A DNA stretch of 64,000 bases from Ignavibacteriota bacterium (GTDB lineage Bacteria; Bacteroidota; Ignavibacteria; Ignavibacteriales; Melioribacteraceae), in NCBI GenBank assembly GCA_002698995.1, contig PAAX01000010.1, forward strand, positions 124,001-188,000. Direction: 5' to 3'. Every line of letters begins with the position of its first letter. Within the stretch, counting starts at the first letter, position 1. Below the pieces are notes generated by a model. The model saw only the letters and a program-made list of their open reading frames with translations. It was not told the origin of the DNA and searched no databases. Shown here in pieces: positions 9,806 through 18,215 of this stretch. The translations under genes and the position numbers were made by a program.

Positions 9806-11635
9806 TAAGGACTTTTTACTTAAGAATTCTTTGATTTTTTGAGCATCCTTGTACTTAGGATTTATTGAAATACAATTATTTATTGAATTCAACGCATTAC
9901 TAATATCATTAATTCTATAATAAGATTGGCTCAAATTGTAATATACTTCAGCCTGGTTTTTATTGTAATTCAGACTTTTTGTAAGATACATTATTGCCGA
10001 TTTATAATTACCAATTTCCAAATATATTTTTCCGATCAACGCTGTTGAAAAATAGTCTTCATACTTATTATTATATTTAAAAAGTATTGAAGCCGCAAAA
10101 TTATACTGTTTGCTTGCAATTAATTTTTCGGAGACATATTTGTAATTATATTTCACAAACGGTTTATCTTCAATTAAGCACCAATATTCTCTAAAAAATC
10201 TTTCAAAATTATTTTTTTGATATTCTTCATCAGCTAATTTAACATGTGCACTTTCCCAGCTTAATTCTCCTAATACTGCTTTTGAGGCTAATTCACTAGA
10301 ACGGTCATTGTATGAATTGTAGTTATCCAATATTTGATTTAATGATTTTTTTTCTTTGAAAGGATGAGAATTCAATAAAATTTCAATTCTCATTTCAGAA
10401 AAAACCGTATCAATTCTAGTAAATGGGAATGTAGATTTTAATGTTCTTTCAATAGTTGTAGAATCTAAATTAGTATTTAAATTCCCTAATAAATTTTCTT
10501 TGATGATAAAGTTATAAATCTGATCAGCTATTAATTTATGGCCGTCAATATTAGGATGAAGATGATCTACAAAAAGATCAAACCCCGAAATATTCTGTTT
10601 AGATTTCTCTTTAAATTCACTTTCTACCGGTATAAATGTAAATCCAAATTCATCGGATTTATTAATAATTATTTCATTTATTTCAGTTGGTGCTCTAAAT
10701 CTAAATGCATCTTTTTCTTTTGCTAGTAATAATAATTTTTCTTTCTGTTCTTTATTATTATTGTTAATTCCTTCCAAAAATAATTTTTCGGCTTCACCAT
10801 TTTTCTTAATGCTTACTTCCAAAGGTTCCTGCATATTATTGGATATAATTTCACAAAGAAAAACTTCTACTCCTTTATTTTTACATTCAGATAATATTAC
10901 TTCAAGATTTTCCTCAAACTGATTTAGTCCGTCATAAAACAGATCGGAGTTATGTTCAACCAGACTTTCCCCAGCCATTTCAGCCATTAGAGTTTTAGAT
11001 TGCGAGTTCTCTTTGGGAATTACTGATTTTATAAAATTACTTATCAACTGATAGATCTTGAATTCTCTGAGAGAATTATAAACTGAAGTTATGGCAGGAT
11101 TATAATTGAGTATTCCTCTATTTACAACTCCGTCTGCTCCATAATATTCATTATGTCCAGCATAAATTATTATTAAGTCCGGTTTTTCTTCCAACACATC
11201 ATCAATAATATCTCTAATTGTATTAGAATTTACAGCCGAGATGCCAAGATTTATAACTTCAAAAAATTTGTCTCTATATGTTATTTCAAGTTTTCTTTTT
11301 AACTGCCTGCTAAAAGCAGCATTGGTTGGATAAGGAAATCCGGCTGTTGTGCTTCCGCCTAAAACGAAAATTCTAAATCCGTTTTCTCTTTTATTTTTTT
11401 CAAATCCATCTGGAATTACAGATGGAACATGTGAATTATTACTAAAATATTTTTTAGGAAGTTTCGGATTAAAGAAAAGCAGATCATCAAACTGATCCGA
11501 AATTGTTACGAATGTATCATAATTATCACCATATTTAATTCCTCTAAGAATTAATTCGGTAGAAATTATAATAATAATCGGCAGAGAAAATAATATCAAA
11601 TAAAACCAAAGAGGATTTGTTTTATTCTTTTTCAA
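9794..11635 (-). CDS. Membrane-anchored SGNH/GDSL-type esterase with C-terminal TPR repeats
   Basis: The 613-residue protein has one N-terminal transmembrane helix (about 11-30) followed by an SGNH-hydrolase fold. Block I is VLGGSTTAG with the likely nucleophile Ser95. The Asn block is YAGHNEYYG, and the Asp/His block is VDHLHPNIDGH. The last ~110 residues are tetratricopeptide repeats (AAILFKYNNKYEDYF, YYNLSQSYYRINDISNAL). SGNH enzymes in glycan loci are often acetyl-esterases. Removing acetyl groups from a polysaccharide is a reasonable inference but not shown. It lies 39 nt after the GH5 gene, in the same unit. Confidence 0.82.
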   Translation of the reverse strand: MKKNKTNPLWFYLILFSLPIIIIISTELILRGIKYGDNYDTFVTISDQFDDLLFFNPKLPKKYFSNNSHVPSVIPDGFEKNKRENGFRIFVLGGSTTAGFPYPTNAAFSRQLKRKLEITYRDKFFEVINLGISAVNSNTIRDIIDDVLEEKPDLIIIYAGHNEYYGADGVVNRGILNYNPAITSVYNSLREFKIYQLISNFIKSVIPKENSQSKTLMAEMAGESLVEHNSDLFYDGLNQFEENLEVILSECKNKGVEVFLCEIISNNMQEPLEVSIKKNGEAEKLFLEGINNNNKEQKEKLLLLAKEKDAFRFRAPTEINEIIINKSDEFGFTFIPVESEFKEKSKQNISGFDLFVDHLHPNIDGHKLIADQIYNFIIKENLLGNLNTNLDSTTIERTLKSTFPFTRIDTVFSEMRIEILLNSHPFKEKKSLNQILDNYNSYNDRSSELASKAVLGELSWESAHVKLADEEYQKNNFERFFREYWCLIEDKPFVKYNYKYVSEKLIASKQYNFAASILFKYNNKYEDYFSTALIGKIYLEIGNYKSAIMYLTKSLNYNKNQAEVYYNLSQSYYRINDISNALNSINNCISINPKYKDAQKIKEFLSKKSLLSN

Positions 11636-11674
11636 TATTAATTCTCTTTTACTTTCTTCGGCATATTGTGAATA

Positions 11675-13681
11675 TTATTTAACCAAAATCATCTTTTTAA
11701 TTTCTGTATTAGATCCGGCAGCTAATTTGTAATAATATACTCCGCTAGAAAGATTTTTTCCATCAAAATTAATTTCATAATTTCCGGGTAATTTAGGTTC
11801 GTTAACTAAAGTTGAAATCTCATTACCAAGTATATCGTAAACTACAAGCTTAACAGTTGATGTTTCTTTATTATCAGAACGAGGAATTGAAAATTTTATT
11901 TTAGTAGATGGATTAAATGGATTGGGAAAATTCTGCTCAAGTCCAAATTTTTCGGGAGTTTCCATCTCATCTTCAACATCAACCGAAGTTTGAATAAACT
12001 CGAAATAATTTATATTGAATCCCCCGTAAAAAAACTTAGTTGTAATAGTATGAGTCCCTTCAGTTAAAGAAATATCTTTAATGACCATAGAGCTCCAATT
12101 CTGCCATCCACCAGTTGAAATTACTGGTGTTAAATTAGCTACAGCTTGATTATCAACTGCGACTAATATTTGTCCTTGACTGTTATTTGCAGCATATCTA
12201 ATAAGTAAATCATAAACACCGCTTGATTCAATATCAACAGTAAAATTTAGATATTCAGCAGATTCAATCCATCCCACATTAAAACCATTAGTTATTTGAT
12301 CGGAACATTCTTCTATATCAACTCCATCATTTCTGTAACTCCAGCCGTTATTCCAAACTCTGGCTCCATCCGAATTAGTGTTCTGATATTCCTTATCGTT
12401 ATAAGCCGAACCTCTTTTTCCTAAATCATAGTCTACTGCAAATATTCTTCCCGGAACTTTGTGCTCTTTAAAAGGAATTGAGGAATCATCATTAGGTTGT
12501 CTGAACATTGCATCAATAACATCAGGCTGAAATTTACAATTTTCAAAGCGAAGTTTTTCAGCCTGAAGAAGGAGCGCTGCGTTAGCAAAATCTACAGAAG
12601 GTTTAGAAGCTTGTCCGTTCCAATAATCTAGAAGCTGTTGATATTGTGGAGTAAGATCAGCAGAAAGTGGTCCCGAAATATTATCTATTTTTTTATGGGG
12701 CCACCATGCCCAGCCAATATTATTATCTCTCATAAGTTCTATACAATCCAAAAACCATGAGTTTGAATTTTCACCGGTTTCACCAAGCCACAAAGGACGA
12801 TTTGTTTGGTTTCTAATTGAAAGCAAATACTGAATTGCTCCAATATCATTCGAATTCCAGTATTTATGAAAACTATAAACCAAGTTATCATCCCATGGAG
12901 TTGTAAGTCCGGTAAACTCAGTTGCAAACCAATTCCCTTCAATAAAAACAATATGATTAGTATCTACTTCTCTGATAGCATTAGTTATTTCAATATATAA
13001 TTCTCGTAGTGGTGCATTATCATCGCCAAGCTCCCATTTAGGTTCATTAATCAAATCATAACCGCCAATCCATTCTTTATCCGCATATCTTTCGGCTAAT
13101 TTTCTCCATAATTTTACTGTAATTTCTTTGTTGATTTCAGATTCCCACAAAGAAGGATAATCGGGATTATAATCGCTAATCGGCTCATCACTTTGTCCCC
13201 CCGGCGCAGCGTGTAAATCAAGAATTAAGTACAATTCATATTTTTCGCACCAAGCAAGAATAGAATCAATCTGTTGAAATCCTACTTCATAATAAATATC
13301 CAAATTAGAAAGATCAGTAAGTTTATTATAATGCATCGGAAGACGAATGGAATTGAATCCCCATTCGGCAATATTTTTTATATCAATTTCTCTAACGTAG
13401 TTTTCCCAATATTTTTTATAGAATTCTTCAGTTCTCTGTTCACCAATTAGATCTTGAATTTTCTCTCTTATTTCATGTTCGGCATTTGCAAATCCAGAAG
13501 TCTTAAGCATATAACCTTCTTGAACTAACCAGCCGCCTAAACCAATTCCTCTTAAATAAAAATTGTTATTCGTTTCATCAACTATGGAAGTACCTGATAC
13601 TCTTAGAAATCCTTCAGCATTTAAATTTGATAGCGAGGTAGTGAGTATTAAAATTAAAGTTAAAATACGAGATAATTTCAT
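11675..13681 (-). CDS. Glycoside hydrolase family 5 (endoglucanase-like) with CBM6-like and T9SS sorting domains
   Basis: The 668-residue secreted enzyme has a signal peptide and a GH5 catalytic domain at about 25-355. The expected acid/base is Glu213 (YDLINEPKW) and the nucleophile is Glu301 (LWLGETGEN). The N-terminal RGIGLGGWLVQEGYM stretch resembles exo-beta-1,3-glucanase/cellulase members. A CBM6-like module spans about 408-565 (GVDIEECS, GWIESAEYLNFTV, GVYDLLIRYAAN). The T9SS domain starts near 578 (NFPNPFNPSTKIKFSIP). A beta-glucan substrate is likely, but the exact linkage cannot be read from sequence. Expression probably depends on the sigma-54 promoter at 13715-13729. Confidence 0.92.
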   Translation of the reverse strand: MKLSRILTLILILTTSLSNLNAEGFLRVSGTSIVDETNNNFYLRGIGLGGWLVQEGYMLKTSGFANAEHEIREKIQDLIGEQRTEEFYKKYWENYVREIDIKNIAEWGFNSIRLPMHYNKLTDLSNLDIYYEVGFQQIDSILAWCEKYELYLILDLHAAPGGQSDEPISDYNPDYPSLWESEINKEITVKLWRKLAERYADKEWIGGYDLINEPKWELGDDNAPLRELYIEITNAIREVDTNHIVFIEGNWFATEFTGLTTPWDDNLVYSFHKYWNSNDIGAIQYLLSIRNQTNRPLWLGETGENSNSWFLDCIELMRDNNIGWAWWPHKKIDNISGPLSADLTPQYQQLLDYWNGQASKPSVDFANAALLLQAEKLRFENCKFQPDVIDAMFRQPNDDSSIPFKEHKVPGRIFAVDYDLGKRGSAYNDKEYQNTNSDGARVWNNGWSYRNDGVDIEECSDQITNGFNVGWIESAEYLNFTVDIESSGVYDLLIRYAANNSQGQILVAVDNQAVANLTPVISTGGWQNWSSMVIKDISLTEGTHTITTKFFYGGFNINYFEFIQTSVDVEDEMETPEKFGLEQNFPNPFNPSTKIKFSIPRSDNKETSTVKLVVYDILGNEISTLVNEPKLPGNYEINFDGKNLSSGVYYYKLAAGSNTEIKKMILVK

Positions 13682-13714
13682 GTTATAATCCTATAGAAAG
13701 AAATTAAAATAGAG

Positions 13715-13729
13715 GCAAGATTTAAGCCA
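13715..13729 (-). promoter_or_regulatory. Sigma-54 promoter of the GH5-GDSL unit
   Basis: The minus strand reads TGGCTTAAATCTTGC, which fits TGGCACG-N4-TTGC with the exact GG-N10-GC spacing. Transcription should start near 13703, about 22 nt before the ATG at 13681, which has AGGA upstream. Confidence 0.8.
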
Positions 13730-13789
13730 GGTAAGAGTTTGATTTTTTTCTTCTATTCCAGCTTATTTATAATGAATTGGCAACAATGA

Positions 13790-13826
13790 TTATTAATTTA
13801 ATAAGATATTGTTATCAAATTAATAA
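13790..13826. promoter_or_regulatory. Candidate enhancer pair for the NtrC-type regulator (GH5 promoter)
   Basis: TTATTAATTTAATAA (13790-13804) and TTATCAAATTAATAA (13812-13826) are two copies of the palindrome TTATYAAWTTRATAA. They are 22 bp apart, as at the symporter promoter. They lie about 70-90 bp upstream of the -24 element and immediately after the stop codon of the regulator gene. Confidence 0.55.
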
Positions 13827-13827
13827 T

Positions 13828-15276
13828 TTATTTTATTCCAAGTTCTTTGCACATGCGATGATAATTTGGAGGAGCTAACCCAAGTTTTTGAGCAGCTTCT
13901 GCATCGGATTCAGAATTATTTCTAACGAACTTAAAATATTTTTCTCTGAATTCTTTCTCAATTACTTTCAACTGTTTTATATCAGATGAATTTGAAAACG
14001 AGATTGAGTTTTCTGATTTCACAGAATTTAAGCTTTTTCCAAATAGTGCTTCTTCCAAATTGGTAATGTTAATTCTTATATTACTGTTAAAGACTAATCT
14101 TTGAGCCAAATTCTTCAATTCTCTTACATTTCCGGGCCAATCATAATTTGCAAGTTTTTCCATAACGTTATCGTCAATACTTAATATCGGTTTGCCCATA
14201 TCGTAACTATAGACTTCAACAAAATGGTTTATCAAAGTTGGAATGTCTTCCCTTCTTTCTTTTAGCGGAAGAACAAAAACCGGAACTACATTTAGCCGGT
14301 AATAAAGATCTTCTCTAAATCTTCCCGCTTCAATTTCATTTTCCAAATTTTTATTAGTTGCGGCAATAATTCTTACATCAACTTTTATTCTTTTGGTTCT
14401 GCCAATTTTTTCAATTTCCCCTTCTTGAATTACTCTAAGCAATTTTACTTGAGCACTTAATGGAAGTTCAGCAATTTCATCTAAAAATAAAGTTCCTCTA
14501 TCGGCAATTTCAAAAAGACCGGCTTTACTGGTGTTTGCTCCGGTAAATGCTCCTTTTTCATAACCAAAGAGTTCGCTCTCAATTAAATCGTGCGGAATAC
14601 TTCCGCAGTTTATGGGAACAAAATTTTCAAATTTTCTTTTACTTCTATAATGAATATTATTTGCGACTAATTCTTTCCCTGTACCCGAAGCACCGATAAT
14701 CATAATATTCATTTCACTTTCGGCTAGACGATTAATCGTCTGTTTTAATTTTTCCATCGGCACAGAAGAGGATATAATTTTTCTTTTTTCAAGAATTTCT
14801 TCAATATTCTGATTAAGTTTTTTATTGGATTGATAACTTTGCATCTCCAATCTTTTCTTATCATAAGCATTAAAGATGCTCATTATAAAATCGGTTGGCT
14901 GATAAATATAGTCTTCAATATCTCCGGGATATTTTGTGCAGTACCAAAAAGCACCAGCCTGCATCAAGTTTTTTGCAAAATCAAAATCCGAAATATTTAT
15001 TGTAAGTTTAGTGATAACAATAATTTGAAGAACAGAATTAATTTCTTTTATTTTTCTGATTAACTCTTCTCCTCTTAAAGCACCGGCAATTTGATAATCC
15101 ATTACAATAATATCATATTTTTCCGGACTTTCATTAATCAGGTTAAGTGCATCGGATCCACTCGAAACTATTCCCCCTATTTCAATCGAATTTTCAAAAA
15201 GCTTAATAGTATTTTTCACTCTCTTAACATCAAATTCTTCATCTTCTATCAGTAATATTTTAATTTTATTCCGCAT
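13828..15276 (-). CDS. NtrC-family sigma-54-dependent response regulator
   Basis: The 482-residue protein has three domains. An N-terminal receiver carries acidic Glu11/Asp12 and phospho-acceptor Asp60 (DIIVMDYQIAG). The central AAA+ domain has Walker A GASGTGKE (195-202), the sigma-54 contact loop GAFTGA (242-247) and Walker B GTLFLDEIAEL. A short Fis-type helix-turn-helix lies at the C-terminus (DAEAAQKLGLAPPNYHRM). It is translationally coupled to the histidine kinase through a TAATG overlap at 15274-15278. Two sigma-54 promoters with matching 15-mer pairs flank the adjoining glycan genes, so it is the likely activator of both units. Confidence 0.95.
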   Translation of the reverse strand: MRNKIKILLIEDEEFDVKRVKNTIKLFENSIEIGGIVSSGSDALNLINESPEKYDIIVMDYQIAGALRGEELIRKIKEINSVLQIIVITKLTINISDFDFAKNLMQAGAFWYCTKYPGDIEDYIYQPTDFIMSIFNAYDKKRLEMQSYQSNKKLNQNIEEILEKRKIISSSVPMEKLKQTINRLAESEMNIMIIGASGTGKELVANNIHYRSKRKFENFVPINCGSIPHDLIESELFGYEKGAFTGANTSKAGLFEIADRGTLFLDEIAELPLSAQVKLLRVIQEGEIEKIGRTKRIKVDVRIIAATNKNLENEIEAGRFREDLYYRLNVVPVFVLPLKERREDIPTLINHFVEVYSYDMGKPILSIDDNVMEKLANYDWPGNVRELKNLAQRLVFNSNIRINITNLEEALFGKSLNSVKSENSISFSNSSDIKQLKVIEKEFREKYFKFVRNNSESDAEAAQKLGLAPPNYHRMCKELGIK

Positions 15277-16769
15277 TAATTTACCTTACCGTTTTTAATT
15301 TTAATTACGAAAACAGCTCCACCTTCCGGGTGATTGAAAGCATCAATTTCCCATCCGCATCTTTTTACAGCCATTTGATAAGCAATATAGCAGCCGTATC
15401 CGCTGTTTTGGTTAACTGTTACTTTTGTCGATTCGTTTTCCAAAAATATTTTCTTTGTCCCTTTTTTATCAGTCTCAAGCAAAGAGGTATCTATTCCCAT
15501 ACCGTTATCCCTTATAATTATTTGGGATACTCCTTCTGCTTCATCATACTTTGTTAAAATATCAACCACAACTTTATCAATTGCCGAGTGATCAATACTG
15601 TTTTGAATTATCGGTTCAATAATCTCCCAAATCACAAATTCATTAATATGAACTTTTGGAAGTCGATTATCCAAATTAGTTCTAAACTCATAAATATCTG
15701 TTTTTGAAGAAACTCTTAAAAATATATTATTGATTATAAAGTTAATTACTTCATTTATATCTGTATTAAAAAGCTGGCTTCTTATTGTTGTAATTGGAGG
15801 ATCATACCATTTCATATCATAAATAACTCTGGATACAAAATTAGAATACTTTATAACTCTGTTAATAATATTCTTCGATTCCTCTACATTAATGCTTCTT
15901 AAATCTTCTTTAATAAATCCCATTACCTTTTCGGCTTTATGATGAGTATGGTAAATTCTATTTGTAAATGATAATTCCTTTTCATGAATTATCTGTTCTT
16001 TCAAATACTTCTCTTTTTCTTCATAGAGAAGTTTTTGAGTCTCATCTCTTTCTCTTAATGTATAGGTAGAAATATAATACATTGCCAATAAACCAAATAA
16101 TATCAAAGAAGAATAAATAATTGTTGTCTCTTCATAACTTGAAACTATTTCATTTGTTATGTTTGAAAAATCGGGAGTATTTTTCATGAAAAGAACACCA
16201 TGAAACTCGCCATTAGGAACAAATGGAACATAAGTATTAAAAATATGCTGAGCTTCAATTACAGTTACAATTTTCTCACCGCTGAAAATCTGATCGGCCA
16301 TACTTCTATATTGATTTAAAATTAATTTTCTGCTTTCTAGTACTTCTGCAGTTGGTGTCTTTCCATTTTTCAAGAATTCAAATAAGCTGGCACCGTCATC
16401 AAGAACAAAAAGACTATCCCCTTTTGAAATAATTAAAAACATATCTTCCAAACTGTGCTGAAGAAGCTGCTGACTAAATATGATATTAAATGATTGTATC
16501 ATCTGTCTTTTATCATACTCGGAACTTATCTCTTGAATGTTAATATTTTCAAGAAGAATTTCTAATGAGGTTGTTGCAAGATTAGCAATTTTTTCTGCGG
16601 AATCCTGCTGATACCATTTCTGTGTATTTTCAATAAAATGCTGCAGTGATTCCTTTTGAACAAAGGATAAAATAATTTGAAAAATTATAAGAACTAAAAA
16701 CAGAATTGTGAGATGCCTAAACTCAAATCTGTATTTCTTTAGATTGTATGCTATTCTTTTAAATGCCAT
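15276..16769 (-). CDS. Membrane sensor histidine kinase
   Basis: The 497-residue protein has two transmembrane helices (about 19-38 and 214-236) around a ~170-residue periplasmic sensing domain. A coiled-coil then leads to a HATPase_c domain. The ATP-binding boxes are clear: N box EPIIQNSIDHS, G1 RDNGMGID and G2 NSGYGCYIAYQMA. The phospho-acceptor histidine is not in a classical H-box. The candidates are the histidines of YHTHHKAEKV. It is the middle gene of a three-gene operon, 3 nt after the binding-protein gene and overlapping the regulator gene by 1 nt. Confidence 0.9.
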   Translation of the reverse strand: MAFKRIAYNLKKYRFEFRHLTILFLVLIIFQIILSFVQKESLQHFIENTQKWYQQDSAEKIANLATTSLEILLENINIQEISSEYDKRQMIQSFNIIFSQQLLQHSLEDMFLIISKGDSLFVLDDGASLFEFLKNGKTPTAEVLESRKLILNQYRSMADQIFSGEKIVTVIEAQHIFNTYVPFVPNGEFHGVLFMKNTPDFSNITNEIVSSYEETTIIYSSLILFGLLAMYYISTYTLRERDETQKLLYEEKEKYLKEQIIHEKELSFTNRIYHTHHKAEKVMGFIKEDLRSINVEESKNIINRVIKYSNFVSRVIYDMKWYDPPITTIRSQLFNTDINEVINFIINNIFLRVSSKTDIYEFRTNLDNRLPKVHINEFVIWEIIEPIIQNSIDHSAIDKVVVDILTKYDEAEGVSQIIIRDNGMGIDTSLLETDKKGTKKIFLENESTKVTVNQNSGYGCYIAYQMAVKRCGWEIDAFNHPEGGAVFVIKIKNGKVN

Positions 16770-16772
16770 AGT

Positions 16773-18110
16773 TTATTTAAATAAAACCTCATTTGATTTT
16801 ATTTTCTTTGTTGCTAAGTAAAGTGCTTCTTCAATTCCAATTTTATTGTTTAATGCTTCGTGCACATAAAATGAAATAATATCTGAAATTCTTGTATAGT
16901 CTGTGAGCATAGGTCTGTGCACAGAATATTCAAAAGCTTTTTGATAATATTCCAGTTCTTCACTGTTTTTTGTTAAATGAATATTTTCGTAAACATCTTT
17001 ATGAACCGGAAGCGAACCGTTCTGTTCAAAAAGATATCTCTGAGAATCTTCACTAATTAAATACTTTAGAAATATTGCTGTTTCTTTTTTATTTCTGGAT
17101 GATTTAGCAATCATTAAATTCCAACCCCCCAATACAGAAGCCGGTTTTGTCTCTTCAAATTTTGGTAAAGGTGCTTTCTTAAAAAATTCATCTAGATTAC
17201 TGACATTATTATTACTTTCATATTCTTTTATAAATGTGGGCCAAGACCGCAAAAATAATCCGTCATTTTTAACAAAATATTCGTTTGCCGGCTGTTCGGT
17301 AAATGATGTTACTTTTTGTGTTGTAGATTTATATTTATAAATCAGATCATACAAAAGCTGTAAAGCTTTTTTTGCTTCAATTCTTGTAAAATCAATTTCA
17401 CTGTTGTTAAAAAAGTCTCTATTCTGATTAAGAATTAATTCATAGTAAGTACAAACAAGTCCTTCATAATCATCAGCCGGAAAAAGATAAAACCGATCCT
17501 CAATTTTTAATTTTCTCTGAAGTTCTAGAAGTCTATCCCAAGTAATTGAATTATTTATTTCTTCAATTATTCTATCTGAATTCGGAAGTTTTTTTAAAGC
17601 ATCCTCACGGTAGTAAAGTGTTCCAACATCAACCACAAAAGGAACTGCAATCAAACTATCTTTATAAATACAGGTCATTTTAGTTGGAGAAATAATTTTA
17701 TCAAGAAGGTCTTTCTCAATATATTTATCAAGATTTTCAGCCCATTTTGCAAATCTATATCCCCAAATAATATCAATGGAAAAAAGATCAATCTTATCAC
17801 TCTTACTTCTTAAAGATCTGGCAAGAAGCTCTTTTCTTTCATTAGTTGTAAACTTTGTGAAAGGAAGATCTATTGGAACAACTTTTATTTGTCCTTCATA
17901 GGTTTTATTAAATTTATCAATTAGAGTTTTATGAGCCGGAGTAATATTATCAGCATAAAAAATTACTTTTTCATTTGATTTTATTTGCTGTGTATCGAAT
18001 TTATTAATAGTAAGGAATATGTATATTAAGATGAAAAATAAAAAAATAAAGAGCCATGCTATATAAGTTTCTTTTATATATCGGGAAATTCTTAATGAAA
18101 GTTTTGCCAT
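16773..18110 (-). CDS. Membrane-anchored family 1 extracellular solute-binding protein
   Basis: The 445-residue protein has the fold signatures of ABC sugar-binding proteins (MalE-like family 1), such as VLGGWNLMIAKSSRNK, IFLKYLISEDSQRYLF and NGSLPVHKDVYE. Unlike a free binding protein it starts with a long hydrophobic segment (about 15-34) and no lipobox or obvious cleavage site, so it probably stays anchored facing the periplasm. No ABC permease or ATPase gene is nearby. It is the first gene of an operon with a histidine kinase and a sigma-54 activator. The likely role is ligand sensing for the kinase, not transport. Confidence 0.88.
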   Translation of the reverse strand: MAKLSLRISRYIKETYIAWLFIFLFFILIYIFLTINKFDTQQIKSNEKVIFYADNITPAHKTLIDKFNKTYEGQIKVVPIDLPFTKFTTNERKELLARSLRSKSDKIDLFSIDIIWGYRFAKWAENLDKYIEKDLLDKIISPTKMTCIYKDSLIAVPFVVDVGTLYYREDALKKLPNSDRIIEEINNSITWDRLLELQRKLKIEDRFYLFPADDYEGLVCTYYELILNQNRDFFNNSEIDFTRIEAKKALQLLYDLIYKYKSTTQKVTSFTEQPANEYFVKNDGLFLRSWPTFIKEYESNNNVSNLDEFFKKAPLPKFEETKPASVLGGWNLMIAKSSRNKKETAIFLKYLISEDSQRYLFEQNGSLPVHKDVYENIHLTKNSEELEYYQKAFEYSVHRPMLTDYTRISDIISFYVHEALNNKIGIEEALYLATKKIKSNEVLFK

Positions 18111-18215
18111 AATAGTGGTCTATTCTATTTTTTATTTAATTATGTCACAAAATAAATTAATTTTTGCAAACACTAAACTAATTGATAAAGTAAATAAATC
18201 TTAAAAGGTTAATTG

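Noticed and set aside
16773-18110. Binding protein as part of an ABC sugar importer
   Set aside because: No permease or ATPase genes lie in the operon or nearby, and the protein is anchored and co-translated with a sensor kinase.
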